Origin: Deltaproteobacteria bacterium | GTDB lineage: Bacteria; Myxococcota; Myxococcia; Myxococcales; 40CM-4-68-19 | Direction of reading: 5' to 3' | NCBI GenBank assembly: GCA_005879505.1 | Contig: VBKQ01000127.1 | Coordinates: 1 to 18,472 of the forward strand | Length of the DNA stretch: 18,472 nucleotides | Shown: in pieces, positions 1 to 7,392 of the stretch | Layout: each line of letters starts with the position of its first letter | Position numbering within the stretch: the stretch's first letter is position 1 | Notes under the pieces: model-generated | What the model was told of the DNA's origin: nothing | Database searches by the model: none | The model's input: the letters and a program-made list of their open reading frames with translations, nothing else | Made by a program: the position numbers and the translations under genes

Positions 1-1
1 C

Positions 2-175
2 CGCGCGCCCACACTTCTCATCGTCGGCGATCGCGACATCGTGCGTGTCGAGCATGCCGTGCAGATGCAACACTTGATATCCGATGCGCGGCTCGCGGTG
101 TTTCCCGCCACGGACCATCTCGCCATGACGGGTCGCGCGGCCTATGTGGCGTCGATGCTCGACGAGTTCCTGTGA
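2..175 (+). CDS. alpha/beta hydrolase, C-terminal end (5' truncated by window edge)
   Basis: Frame 2 is open from the left edge to the TGA at 173-175 and gives 57 residues. It contains LLIVGDRDIV, the usual strand carrying the acid residue of an alpha/beta hydrolase triad, and later FPATDHLAM, where the His would be the catalytic histidine, followed by a final amphipathic helix ending in SMLDEFL. This is the typical C-terminal quarter of a small single-domain esterase or lipase-like hydrolase. The nucleophile and oxyanion region lie outside the window, so the substrate cannot be given. Its stop codon is one nucleotide from the stop of the convergent pyruvate carboxylase gene. The family call is fairly safe; the exact function is unknown. 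Confidence 0.75.
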   Translation, partial: RAPTLLIVGDRDIVRVEHAVQMQHLISDARLAVFPATDHLAMTGRAAYVASMLDEFL

Positions 176-176
176 C

Positions 177-3100
177 CTAATCCACGACCGCCAACAAATC
201 GCCGGCCTGAACCGCCGCCCTCAACCCAGGCACGACCTCCTTCACCGTCCCTGCCGTCCCCGCCCTCACCACCGTCTCCATCTTCATCGCCTCGAGCGTC
301 ATCACCGGCGTCCCGGCCTCCACCCTTTGCCCCACCTTGACGTGCAGCGCGATCACCATCCCGGGCATGGTGGCACCGATCTGCTTCGGGTCCCCCTTGT
401 CGGCCTTGCGCCTCTCCGCCGTCGTGGACGCGCGCGACCGGTCGCGCACGGTAACCTGCCGGCCGTGGCCATTGACCTCGAAGTACACCGTCCGCCATCC
501 GTCCTCGTTGGCCTCGCCGACGGCGGAGAGCGAGATGACCAGCGTCTTGCCCGGCTCGAGATCCACCCAGACTTCCTGTCCCGGATCCAGGCCATAGAAA
601 TATGTGGGGCTATCGAGGATGGAAACGTCCTCGTATCGGCTCAAGTGCACCCAATAATCGTCGAGCACCCGCGGGTAGAGGGCAGCGCTGATCGCCTCGT
701 GCCGCGCGATCCGGCGGCCGTGCTTCTTCGACAGATCGGAGGCCAGCTTCTCCAGATCCACAACCGGCAGCCCGTCGCTAGGCCGGCCCGTCAGGGTCGG
801 CTGGCCCTTAAGGATCGCCGCGCGAAGATCCTCGGGGAACCCACCGGGCGGCTGGCCGAGCTGCCCTTGGAAATAGCCGGTGACGCTCGAGGGGAAGTCG
901 AGCGACTGCGCCTGTGCCAGCAGCTTCGCGCGCGTGGCAGCGACGGTCTCCTCGAACGTGTCGCGCACTTCGAGAAGGCCGTTCTTATCTCGGCGACCTG
1001 GGGCCGTAGATTCGAGTATTGGCCGCCGGGGATCTCGTGGAAATAGACCTCGGTCGTGGAGCTCTTCAAACCCGCCTCGAAAGGCGCGTAGATCTCGCGC
1101 ACGTCTTCCCAGTAGTCGACGAGCGGTTGCACGTCCTTGTTGGCCAAGCGCGTGTCGCGCCGGTGCTCGCGCAGCGCCGCTACCAGCGAGTTCCACGAGG
1201 GCTGGCTGGTGAGCCCGGACATCGACGCCAGGGCCACGTCGACGACGTGAACGCCGCACTCGATGGCCGAGAGCAAAGCCGCGACGCCGTTGCCGCTGGT
1301 GTCGTGCATGTGCAGGTGGATGGGCAGGCGAACGGTCTGGAGCAGCCGATCGATGAGCAGCGAGGCGGCGCGCGGGCGCAGCAGCCCGGCCATGTCTTTG
1401 ATGCAGAGCAAATGGGCGCCCATGTCTTCCGCGCGCTTCGCCAGATCGGCGTAATAGTCGAGGCTGTATTTGGTGCGCTTCGGATTGGCGACGTCCCCGG
1501 TGTAGCAGATGGCGAGCTCGGCCACCTTGCCCGTCTTGCGCACGCGATCGATCGAGACCTTCATCGAATCGAGATCGTTCAACGAATCGAAGATGCGGAA
1601 TACGTCGACGCCGGCTTCCGCGGCCTCGTCGATGAATGCTTCGACGACGTTGTCGGGATAGCTCGTATATCCGACCGCGTTCGCTCCCCTGAGCAACATC
1701 TGTTGCAAGATGTTCGGTACGGCCTGCTTGATCTGGCGCAAGCGCTGCCACGGATCCTCGTTCAAGAAGCGGTACGCGGTATCGAACGTGGCCCCGCCCC
1801 ACGACTCCAATGAGAACAGCTCGGGCGCGAGCCGCGCGGTCGCGGGCGCCACCGCCAGGATGTCGTGCGTTCGCATGCGCGTCGCCAGCAGACTCTGGTG
1901 CGCATCGCGCCAGGTGGTGTCGGTGAGCAGCGGGCGGCCCTGCTGCAAGACCCATCGGGCCAGGCCTTCGGGCCCCCTTTGTTGAAGAATCTGGACGGTG
2001 CCCGGTGGGGGCGACGCGGGCGAGGGCGCGGGCACGCGCGGCGCGCGCAGGCCCGACGGCTTCAGCCGCTGGTCCTTCTTGATGGTCGGATGGCCGTTGA
2101 CGATCACTTCGGCCAGGTAACGGAGCACCTTGGTCGCCCGGTCACGCCGCGGCGCGAACTGGAAGAGCTCCGGGGTCTCGTCGATGAATCGCGTCCAGGT
2201 GAGGCCCGCGTCGAAGGTGGGGTGCGACAGCACGTTCTCGAGGAAGGGGATGTTCGTCTTCACGCCGCGGATGCGGAACTCGCGCAGGGCGCGCAGCATC
2301 TTGCGGACTGCGAGGGGGAAGGAATCGGCATAGGAGATGACCTTGAAGAGCAACGAGTCGTAGAACGGCGATACGCGCGCGCCGGTATAGCAATTGCCAG
2401 CGTCGAGGCGGATTCCGAATCCGGTGCCGGCGCGCCAGGTGTTGATGCGGCCGGCATCGGGTAGGAAGTTGTTGGTGGGATCCTCGGTGGTGACGCGGCA
2501 CTGCACGGCGAATCCACGGGGGCGCACCATCTCCTGCGAGCGGACGCCGACTTCCGCTGAGAACAGCTCATATCCCTCGCAGATGCGCAATTGCGCCTGG
2601 ACCAGGTCGACGCCGGTGACCTGCTCGGTGACAGTGTGCTCGACCTGTAGCCGCGCATTGACTTCGATGAAGTAATGGCGTGACCCATCGACGAGGAATT
2701 CCACGGTCCCGGCGCTCGAATATCGAGAGGCTTCTGCCAGCTTCAACGCGTCGGCGCAGATCCGGTCACGCAATTCACCGTCGATGTTCGGCGCGGGCGC
2801 GATCTCGATGACTTTTTGATGGCGCCGTTGCACGGAACAATCGCGCTCGAACAGGTGGATCACGTTGCCGTGCTGGTCGCCGAGGATCTGCACTTCGATG
2901 TGCCGCACCTTGGGCAGCCATTTCTCGACGAAGACGACCTCGCTGCCGAAGGCGAGCTTCGATTCGCTGCGGGCGCGCTCGAGCGCTTCCTCGAGCTCGA
3001 CGGGTTCCTTGACGACGCGCATGCCGCGGCCGCCGCCGCCGTGAGCGGCCTTGACCAGGGTGGAGCCATGCTCGGACATGAAGGCGCGGGCGGCGCGGAT

Positions 3101-3544
3101 CTGCTCCTCGGCCGAGCCGCGAAGCTCGACGCCCGGAACCACGGGGACTCCGGCCTTCATTGCCAGACCCTTCGCCTCCACCTTGTCGCCCATCAGCGCG
3201 ACAACCTCGGAGCGAGGGCCGATGAAGCGTACCCCCCGCTGTTCGCAGGCGCGCGCGAACGCCGGGTTTTCGGAGAGGAAGCCGTAGCCCGGATGAATGG
3301 CGTCGGCGCCGCACTGCCTGGCCACGTCCAGGATCTCCTCGATGCCCAGATAGGCGTCGATGGGCCGCTTGCCCCGCCCGACCAGATATGCCTCGTCGGA
3401 CTTGTGCCGATGCTCGGAGACGCGGTCCTCCTCGCTGTAGATGCCGACGGTGCGGATGCCGAGCTCGTTGCAGGCGCGAAAGATGCGGATCGCGATCTCG
3501 CCGCGGTTCGCGCACAGCACCTTGCGGAGAGGGACGATGGCCAT
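177..3544 (-). pseudogene. pyc: pyruvate carboxylase, single-chain, broken by an out-of-frame internal gap
   Basis: Biotin-dependent pyruvate carboxylase makes oxaloacetate from pyruvate, bicarbonate and ATP, the anaplerotic step. From ATG 3544 (a GTG lies at 3550; no strong RBS for either) the first frame gives the biotin carboxylase domain (residues 1 to about 450, with HGGGGRGMR, KVIEIAPAP and FIEVNARLQVEHT). It continues into the carboxyltransferase domain (DTTWRDAHQSLLATR near residue 541, FRIFDSLND, CIKDMAGL, metal-binding HLHMHD near 743). After GGQYSNLRPQVA, at about 985-997, homology jumps to another frame: KNGLLEV, then SLDFPSSV, GQLGQPPGGFPEDL and the C-terminal biotinyl domain with EAMKMET (lysine codon 282-284), stopping at TAG 177-179. 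About 44 residues expected between these parts, including the conserved VTPSSKVVGD segment, are absent. As written the gene cannot make a full enzyme. The observed 1122 codons plus about 44 match the usual family length of about 1150-1170. A sequence or assembly error is possible. Confidence 0.9.
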
Positions 3545-3664
3545 GATCACGATGGTAGCTCACGCGGTGACGAGCCGGCGAAGAACTTTGTCTCCGTCCT
3601 TCTCGTATCCCCCGCATGCTCGGCCCCCTGCCATAGAAGGTGTGGCCACCCGCTGGCCGCGGGG

Positions 3665-3832
3665 ACAATTGACATCGTCGAACCCGGCGGCAGGACCTGT
3701 GCGTCCCTGTTGACCGTCAGCGCCGCCGACCGATTTTCCATCGGCAAGGACGGTACGCTCATCAGCCTCGCGGGCCTGAACGGCGGCCACAGCGACTGCA
3801 CCGCGACGTACTATCCCAAGGCCCTTGAGTAA
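3665..3832 (+). pseudogene. possible C-terminal relic of an unrecognised protein, in the 3545-3889 intergenic region
   Basis: The 345 bases between the pyruvate carboxylase start and the GNAT gene hold no complete gene. From about 3665 to the TAA at 3830-3832 the plus strand reads as plausible protein: TIDIVEPGGRTCASLL, then FSIGKDGTLISLAGLNGG, then DCTATYYPKALE. It has two well-spaced cysteines and a natural-looking C-terminus, unlike the low-complexity reading in the other frames. No start codon or ribosome binding site precedes it in frame, and upstream the frame runs antisense into pyruvate carboxylase. I read it as the surviving end of a secreted or surface protein gene; I do not recognise the family. 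It may also be chance coding potential. Confidence 0.3.
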
Positions 3833-3889
3833 GCATTCATCGAGGCGAAGCGGAGCCGGCCAGGGCCAGGACGGTGGTATCGTGCTGAT

Positions 3890-4393
3890 GTGAGCGCGAC
3901 GACGATTCGACCCTGCGGCCTCGCAGACCTGCCGGCGCTCTTTTCCATCGTCAACGACGCGGCGCAGGCCTACAAAGGCGTCATCCCCGCCAACTGCTGG
4001 CACGAGCCTTACATGCCCCTCGATCAGCTGAAGCGGGAGATCGGCGAGGGCGTCGCGTTCTGGGGCTACGAGTCTGGCGGCACGCTCCTCGCCATGATGG
4101 GCATCCAGGATCGCGGCGAGGTCAGCCTCATCCGTCATGCCTACGTGCAGACCGCGCATCGCCGCAAAGGCATCGGCGAGAAACTGCTGAAGTACCTTGA
4201 GGGCACGACTGTCAAGCCGATCCTGATCGGTACCTGGAGCGCCGCCGTCTGGGCGATCCGCTTCTACGAGAAAAACGGCTACCGGCTCCTGTCCCGCCCG
4301 GAGATCGAGCGGCTGCTGCGCAAATACTGGAGCATCCCGGAGCGGCAGATCGAAACTTCGGTGGTGCTGGCCAACGCGCGCTGGGCGCGATGA
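3890..4393 (+). CDS. GNAT family N-acetyltransferase
   Basis: The 167-residue product starts at GTG 3890 (SATTIRPCGLADLPALF). It has the GNAT order: an N-terminal beta strand and helix, a beta-rich middle (GTLLAMMGIQDRGEVSLIRHAYV), the acetyl-CoA pyrophosphate loop at residues 91-96 (RRKGIG, motif A) followed by the helix EKLLKYLE, and the C-terminal AIRFYEKNGYRLL (motif B) at about 122-134. Enzymes of this family move an acetyl group from acetyl-CoA to an amine; the acceptor cannot be predicted. The ribosome binding site is weak, with no good Shine-Dalgarno just upstream, so the start is only moderately sure. The length is normal for a stand-alone GNAT domain. The stop overlaps the ATG of a tiny ORF (ATGA). 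Confidence 0.85.
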   Translation: MSATTIRPCGLADLPALFSIVNDAAQAYKGVIPANCWHEPYMPLDQLKREIGEGVAFWGYESGGTLLAMMGIQDRGEVSLIRHAYVQTAHRRKGIGEKLLKYLEGTTVKPILIGTWSAAVWAIRFYEKNGYRLLSRPEIERLLRKYWSIPERQIETSVVLANARWAR

Positions 4394-4494
4394 GCTTCCG
4401 AAGTCGCCTCGCCTTCCTCGGCGACGAGGGCGAGCCTCGAGCGCTGCTCCCGGGCGAGCTTCGCGAGGTGCTCCTACGCATTTCTCCGCCTTGA
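4390..4494 (+). CDS. tiny ORF overlapping the GNAT stop (34 residues, doubtful)
   Basis: An ATG at 4390 overlaps the GNAT stop codon as ATGA, the usual arrangement for translational coupling. The reading frame stays open for 34 codons (FRSRLAFLGDEGEPRALL, then ELREVLLRISPP) to TGA 4492-4494. The composition is protein-like, but the ORF is short and I know no family for it. It could equally be a chance extension. Confidence 0.2.
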   Translation: MSFRSRLAFLGDEGEPRALLPGELREVLLRISPP

Positions 4495-4597
4495 CAAAGG
4501 TCCCCGACGAGGCGCAACACGATGCATCAGGACGCGGGGAGTCCGACTCGAATCGATCGCGGCGACTGCGTCTTTTGGATTGATTGGTTTAATTCTC

Positions 4598-4957
4598 ATG
4601 ACTGCGGCACCAAGCCAAGAAATGAGCCACCTCCCCATCTGGCCGACTGACGTCGACGAGAAGATCAAGGCGCTCGGGCAGGCCGCCGCCGAGTACGGAT
4701 TCGAGCTTCTTCTCGCCGGCACACGGGACCGCATCGCGCAACTGGAGTCGGATCTGGCGGCGTGCGACAGGAACGCGGGGCAGCGGGAAGCGGCATTCAG
4801 GACTACCTCCGCGACATGGGACACCAAGCGCGTCGCGATGGAGACGGAGCTTGGCGCCTACCGCACAACCATCCGGAACGCGCTCAGGCTCATCGAGCAT
4901 CACGCTGGCAGCACGATTGCTGACGTGAGAAATCTCTTGCGCGTGGTCCGCTCGTGA
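4598..4957 (+). CDS. hypothetical protein with a central coiled-coil region
   Basis: From ATG 4598 the product is 119 residues. The same frame has TTG 4580 upstream and ATG 4622 (SHLPIWPTDVDEKIKAL) downstream, and no strong Shine-Dalgarno decides between them. After a short N-terminus it is almost entirely helical and charged: DEKIKALGQAAAEYGFELL, then RDRIAQLESDLAAC with heptad-like spacing, then VAMETELGAYRTTIRNAL and a final short helix. There is no signal peptide, membrane segment or recognisable catalytic motif. It resembles small structural or phage-type accessory proteins only in a general way. The stretch around 4571-4596 is noticeably richer in A and T than its surroundings, which would suit a promoter. 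It converges with the small helical gene that ends at 4994. Confidence 0.5.
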   Translation: MTAAPSQEMSHLPIWPTDVDEKIKALGQAAAEYGFELLLAGTRDRIAQLESDLAACDRNAGQREAAFRTTSATWDTKRVAMETELGAYRTTIRNALRLIEHHAGSTIADVRNLLRVVRS

Positions 4958-4993
4958 CCACGAAGTTCACGCTGCACGGGCACTGACCTTACG

Positions 4994-5263
4994 CTATGGC
5001 TTCCACCCGATCTCGGACTGGAACGCGTCCAAGGCCTTCTCCAGCCCGACCTTGAGGTCCGCTACGCCTTCCGTGCCCGCGGCTCGCAGCAGCTCGAAGC
5101 GGCGGCGCACTTCGGCAAATCGAGCCTCGAAGCTCATCAGCTTCCTTCTGCGCACCAGCGCGGAGAAGGCTGGCGCTGCGGCGCGCATCCTCACGGACAG
5201 GCCGTCGAGCTTGGCCCTTCCTTGGCGCAACAGCCCTTCGGTCTTCGTCATGTAAGGATCCAT
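4994..5263 (-). CDS. small helical protein, coiled-coil stress-protein-like
   Basis: ATG 5263 is chosen over GTG 5269 because GGAGA at 5275-5271 sits seven bases upstream of it. The 89-residue product is helical and basic in its N-terminal half (KTEGLLRQGRAKLDGL, VRRRKLMSFEARFAEVRRRFELL). It ends in a segment of the type ADLKVGLEKALDAFQSEIG followed by WKP. That last segment resembles the repeated tail of small cytoplasmic coiled-coil proteins annotated as sll1863-type stress response proteins; the resemblance is from memory and not decisive. There is no signal peptide or membrane segment. It sits just downstream, on the same strand, of a GroEL C-terminal relic. Confidence 0.6.
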   Translation of the reverse strand: MDPYMTKTEGLLRQGRAKLDGLSVRMRAAAPAFSALVRRRKLMSFEARFAEVRRRFELLRAAGTEGVADLKVGLEKALDAFQSEIGWKP

Positions 5264-5300
5264 CGTCACATCTCCAGTTCCGCAGCAGGGCTTCTCCCCC

Positions 5301-5360
5301 GACCTTTTCCGCCACCATCGCTTCCGTAGTGAGCATCAGCGGCGCCACCGACGCCGCGTT
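5301..5360 (-). pseudogene. relic of the GroEL C-terminal region
   Basis: On the minus strand, codons 5360 down to 5301 read NAASVAPLMLTTEAMVAEK followed by V. This is the conserved helix near the C-terminus of chaperonin GroEL, where family members read close to AASVAGLMLTTEAMVAE. Upstream of it the frame loses GroEL similarity. A neighbouring frame contains GVTAERLVR, possibly the preceding segment shifted by an indel. Downstream the frame runs through the start of the next gene without the glycine/methionine-rich GroEL tail. No start codon or remaining chaperonin body is present. It is best read as a decayed end of a groEL copy left after deletion or transfer, in an otherwise non-coding stretch of about 250 bases. 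Confidence 0.65.
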
Positions 5361-5521
5361 CCCGGACCAGGCGCTCGGCCGTCACTCGCTCCGGCGTGGG
5401 CGGGGCCGTAGGTCGGGAAATGTGGCCGCGATAAAACCGGCGGACTGGTACAGTCTAACCGCCTCGGCCGCGCGGCGCTCGTGATTGCCGGCGTCGCTAT
5501 TCCCTGGAACAGCTGTTACAC

Positions 5522-5764
5522 GTGCTGCGCATGGGCCCGCGATACGAGCACTACCGGTGGTGGTTGCTGGACGGCGATCTCGAGATCGTCTCGGACGGCA
5601 GGGTCGCCGGTGCGTCGCTGCTGGCGGCGCTCGCCGACCTGAACCGGCAGATCGACCGGCTCGGTGACCGCGGGCAGCATCCGACCAACCAACCCTACAG
5701 GCTCATCGTCTACAAGGGTGCCGCCGTGGTCGCGGTGCGGCCGGCTACGCTCGGAATCTGCTGA
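5522..5764 (+). CDS. hypothetical protein, 80 residues
   Basis: The product starts at GTG 5522 (or ATG 5531; no Shine-Dalgarno supports either) and ends at TGA 5762-5764. It reads as a compact alpha/beta protein: YEHYRWWLLDGDLEIVSDG, then a helix ASLLAALADLNRQIDRL, then YRLIVYKGAAVVAVRPATLG. The plus-strand frame has a balanced composition, while the antisense frame is proline/arginine-rich shadow sequence, so the plus strand is preferred. No family recognised, no signal peptide. It converges with the zinc-finger gene ending at 5783, leaving 18 bases. Confidence 0.45.
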   Translation: MLRMGPRYEHYRWWLLDGDLEIVSDGRVAGASLLAALADLNRQIDRLGDRGQHPTNQPYRLIVYKGAAVVAVRPATLGIC

Positions 5765-5782
5765 AGGACTCATGCTGCCGCA

Positions 5783-6091
5783 TCACGAGATCCACCGCCC
5801 GGCGTGCGCGGGGCATGTCGCCAGCCACGGTTGCTGCTGGAGCGCGCCGCGATCGAGATCTGCGCCGCAGAGTTGGCAGCGGCCAAACGCGTCGGTGTCG
5901 AAGGTCTCGATGGCGCGATCGATCTGGTCGAGGAAGTTTCGTAGCCGCAGCTCCGGATCCTCGCCCGGACCGGATGGCACGGGCAGCGATGCGAGATCCA
6001 CGTCCTTTCCGGAGAGCACTGCCTCGAGCAGGTCGGCTACGTCCTTACCCTTGTGCAGAAGAGCGGACTTCCAGGCGGGATCGGCGATCAT
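5783..6091 (-). CDS. DksA/TraR-type zinc-finger protein
   Basis: The product is 102 residues from ATG 6091, supported by AAGGAG at 6103-6098 six bases upstream. A helical N-terminal half (AWKSALLHKGKDVADLLEAVL) and a middle helix (LRLRNFLDQIDRAIETFDTDAFG) lead to a zinc-binding end: Cys72-x2-Cys75 (RCQLCG), then Cys93-Pro-Ala-His96. This matches the short DksA/TraR-like proteins, with His in place of the fourth Cys. DksA relatives bind the RNA polymerase secondary channel and work with ppGpp, but many short members are untested. The coiled-coil finger with its acidic tip is not obvious here, so a DksA-like action is an inference. It lies 35 bases downstream of the transglutaminase-like gene and is probably co-transcribed with it. 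Confidence 0.75.
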   Translation of the reverse strand: MIADPAWKSALLHKGKDVADLLEAVLSGKDVDLASLPVPSGPGEDPELRLRNFLDQIDRAIETFDTDAFGRCQLCGADLDRGALQQQPWLATCPAHAGRWIS

Positions 6092-6126
6092 CTGGGACTC
6101 CTTGGGCGAAGCTGATCATAACGTAG

Positions 6127-6939
6127 TCAACCGGCGCGCACCTCGTCGGTCCATACCCTGAAGCTCGTCAACGTGTTGGGACCGAACGTGCTGCTGATCG
6201 CGACGTCGGAAGCGTCGCGGCCGCGCGCGATCAAGACCCTGCCGATGCGCGGAGTGTTGTTGCGCGCGTCGAAAATGTGCCAATGCCCGCCGAGGAACGC
6301 CTCGAACCAGGCAGCGAAGTCCATGGGGCCGTATGGCGGCGGCACCCCGATATCGCCCAGGTAACCGGTGCAGTAGCGTGCAGGGATGTTCATGCACCGG
6401 CAGAAGGCAACGGCCAGGTGCGCATAGTCGCGGCAGACGCCGGTCCGGTCGTGCAAGGCTTCCAGCGCTGTCCGTGTCATGCGCGCGTGCTCATAGCCGA
6501 AGGTGATATGTCGATGGACATAGTCGCAGATGGCCTGAACCCGGCCCCATCCCGTTGGCGCCTGCCCGAAGAGATTCCACGCCGTCTCGGAAAGCCGATC
6601 GGTTTCGCAGTACCGGCTTCCGAGCAGGAAGGGCAGCGTTTCCTCGGGCAGATCCTGCACAGGAATCTGTTGCGCCTGAGGCGCGATCAAGTCGGGGGCT
6701 CCGGTATCGTTCACGAGGGCGCCGCCGGAGACGCGCGTGCGACCCTTTGGCGCAACGATGCGGGTGCACCAGTTGCCAAAGCTGTCACGATAGGCCGCTA
6801 TCGGGACCGGCGGGTCGACCACCAGGTCGTCACGGCCGATGAGATCGGCCACGCGTGTGAAGTGGACGTTGAGATTGAATATCATCGGGGTTGGCTGCGG
6901 ACAGTCGTAGACCATTTCGAAGCCGACGCGAATTTGCAT
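6127..6939 (-). CDS. transglutaminase-like cysteine protease-fold protein
   Basis: ATG 6939 is preferred over the adjacent ATG 6942 because GGAGG (6950-6946) is six bases away rather than three. The 270-residue product has an N-terminal beta domain (RVGFEMVYDCPQPTPMIFNL) and a transglutaminase core: RVQAICDYVHRHITFGYE at about 133-150, the nucleophile Cys169 in TGVCRDYAHLAVAFCR, and HWHIFDARNNTPRIGRV at 219-235 with the Asp at 224. There is no signal peptide, so it probably acts in the cytoplasm. Enzymes of this type act on amide or peptide bonds, and some serve in peptide modification gene sets; no partner for that is visible here. The place where the core usually has the catalytic His (HAW-type motif) reads FAAWFE, with Ala209. 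His219 or His221 may substitute. Confidence 0.85.
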   Translation of the reverse strand: MQIRVGFEMVYDCPQPTPMIFNLNVHFTRVADLIGRDDLVVDPPVPIAAYRDSFGNWCTRIVAPKGRTRVSGGALVNDTGAPDLIAPQAQQIPVQDLPEETLPFLLGSRYCETDRLSETAWNLFGQAPTGWGRVQAICDYVHRHITFGYEHARMTRTALEALHDRTGVCRDYAHLAVAFCRCMNIPARYCTGYLGDIGVPPPYGPMDFAAWFEAFLGGHWHIFDARNNTPRIGRVLIARGRDASDVAISSTFGPNTLTSFRVWTDEVRAG

Positions 6940-6983
6940 CATGGGCCTCCGATCGGGATGGTACACTCTCTGCAAACCAGCCG

Positions 6984-7011
6984 CGGTGTTCATGCGGTGG
7001 AAGGAACACCG
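6984..7011 (+). promoter_or_regulatory. 8-bp inverted repeat over the ribosome binding site of the 7011 gene
   Basis: CGGTGTTC at 6984-6991 is mirrored exactly by GAACACCG at 7004-7011, with a 12-base spacer. The right arm overlaps the end of the AAGGA ribosome binding site (7001-7005) and the first base of the GTG start. It could be a DNA operator, perhaps autoregulatory since the downstream product looks winged-helix-like, or an mRNA hairpin hiding the start site. The repeat is seen directly; the role is inference. Confidence 0.45.
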
Positions 7012-7388
7012 TGAGCGACAACGAGTCGGGAACACCACGGACCAAGTGGAGCCGCTCGCAGCGTTTCCGGCTGACACCGGCAGGCCGGGAGGCCGGGCGC
7101 GCCTATCGTCAGGACATCGTCGCCTCGCGGGCCGAGGCGGGCCGCAAGTCCTTCGACGCCGCTCGGGCCGAGTGGGCTGCGCGGCTGGCGCTGGAGCCGA
7201 CCGATGGCCTGTACCTCGGTGAGTTGCTCGAGGCGCCTCGCACCATCCCGGAGATCGCTGCTTCGCTGGACGGCTGCGGGCCTCAACGCAGCGACGTGCG
7301 CGCAGCCATCGAGCGCTTGGTACATGTGCGGATGATGGAGCTGGTCGCGCCGCCACCGCCGCCGCCTGCTCCACCACGGCGATGGTAA
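7011..7388 (+). CDS. small protein with a winged-helix-like C-terminal half
   Basis: GTG 7011 is the chosen start because AAGGA (7001-7005) lies five bases upstream. The 125-residue product begins with a polar, basic stretch and a long helix (DIVASRAEAGRKSFDAARAE). Residues about 67-112 read YLGELLEAPRTIPEIAASL, then SDVRAAIERLVHVRMMELV, the helix-turn-helix-plus-wing pattern of a winged-helix DNA-binding fold. A proline-rich end (PPPPPPAPPRRW) follows. No effector domain is visible. It is divergent from the transglutaminase-like gene across about 70 bases, a usual setting for a local regulator, and an inverted repeat covers its own ribosome binding site. It could instead be a small helical protein of other function. 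Confidence 0.65.
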   Translation: MSDNESGTPRTKWSRSQRFRLTPAGREAGRAYRQDIVASRAEAGRKSFDAARAEWAARLALEPTDGLYLGELLEAPRTIPEIAASLDGCGPQRSDVRAAIERLVHVRMMELVAPPPPPPAPPRRW

Positions 7389-7392
7389 GGCG

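Noticed and set aside
985..997. Programmed ribosomal frameshift in pyruvate carboxylase
   Set aside because: No slippery heptamer was seen, and about 44 conserved residues are missing in every frame, so slippage could not restore the protein.
144..1046. 300-codon plus-strand open frame opposite pyruvate carboxylase
   Set aside because: Arg/Pro/His-rich reading with no motif or ribosome binding site, antisense to a clearly conserved enzyme; a GC-rich shadow frame.
2816..3832. 338-codon plus-strand open frame
   Set aside because: Most of it is antisense to the biotin carboxylase domain. Only its last 56 codons look protein-like, and these are listed separately as a relic.
4491..4525. TTGACA at 4491 as a -35 box for the coiled-coil hypothetical
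   Set aside because: No acceptable -10 sequence at 16-18 bases; the best candidate is GC-rich.
4521..4649. 42-codon ORF reading MHQDAGSPTRIDRGDC onward
   Set aside because: Overlaps the better coiled-coil ORF in another frame, has no RBS, and is too short to judge.
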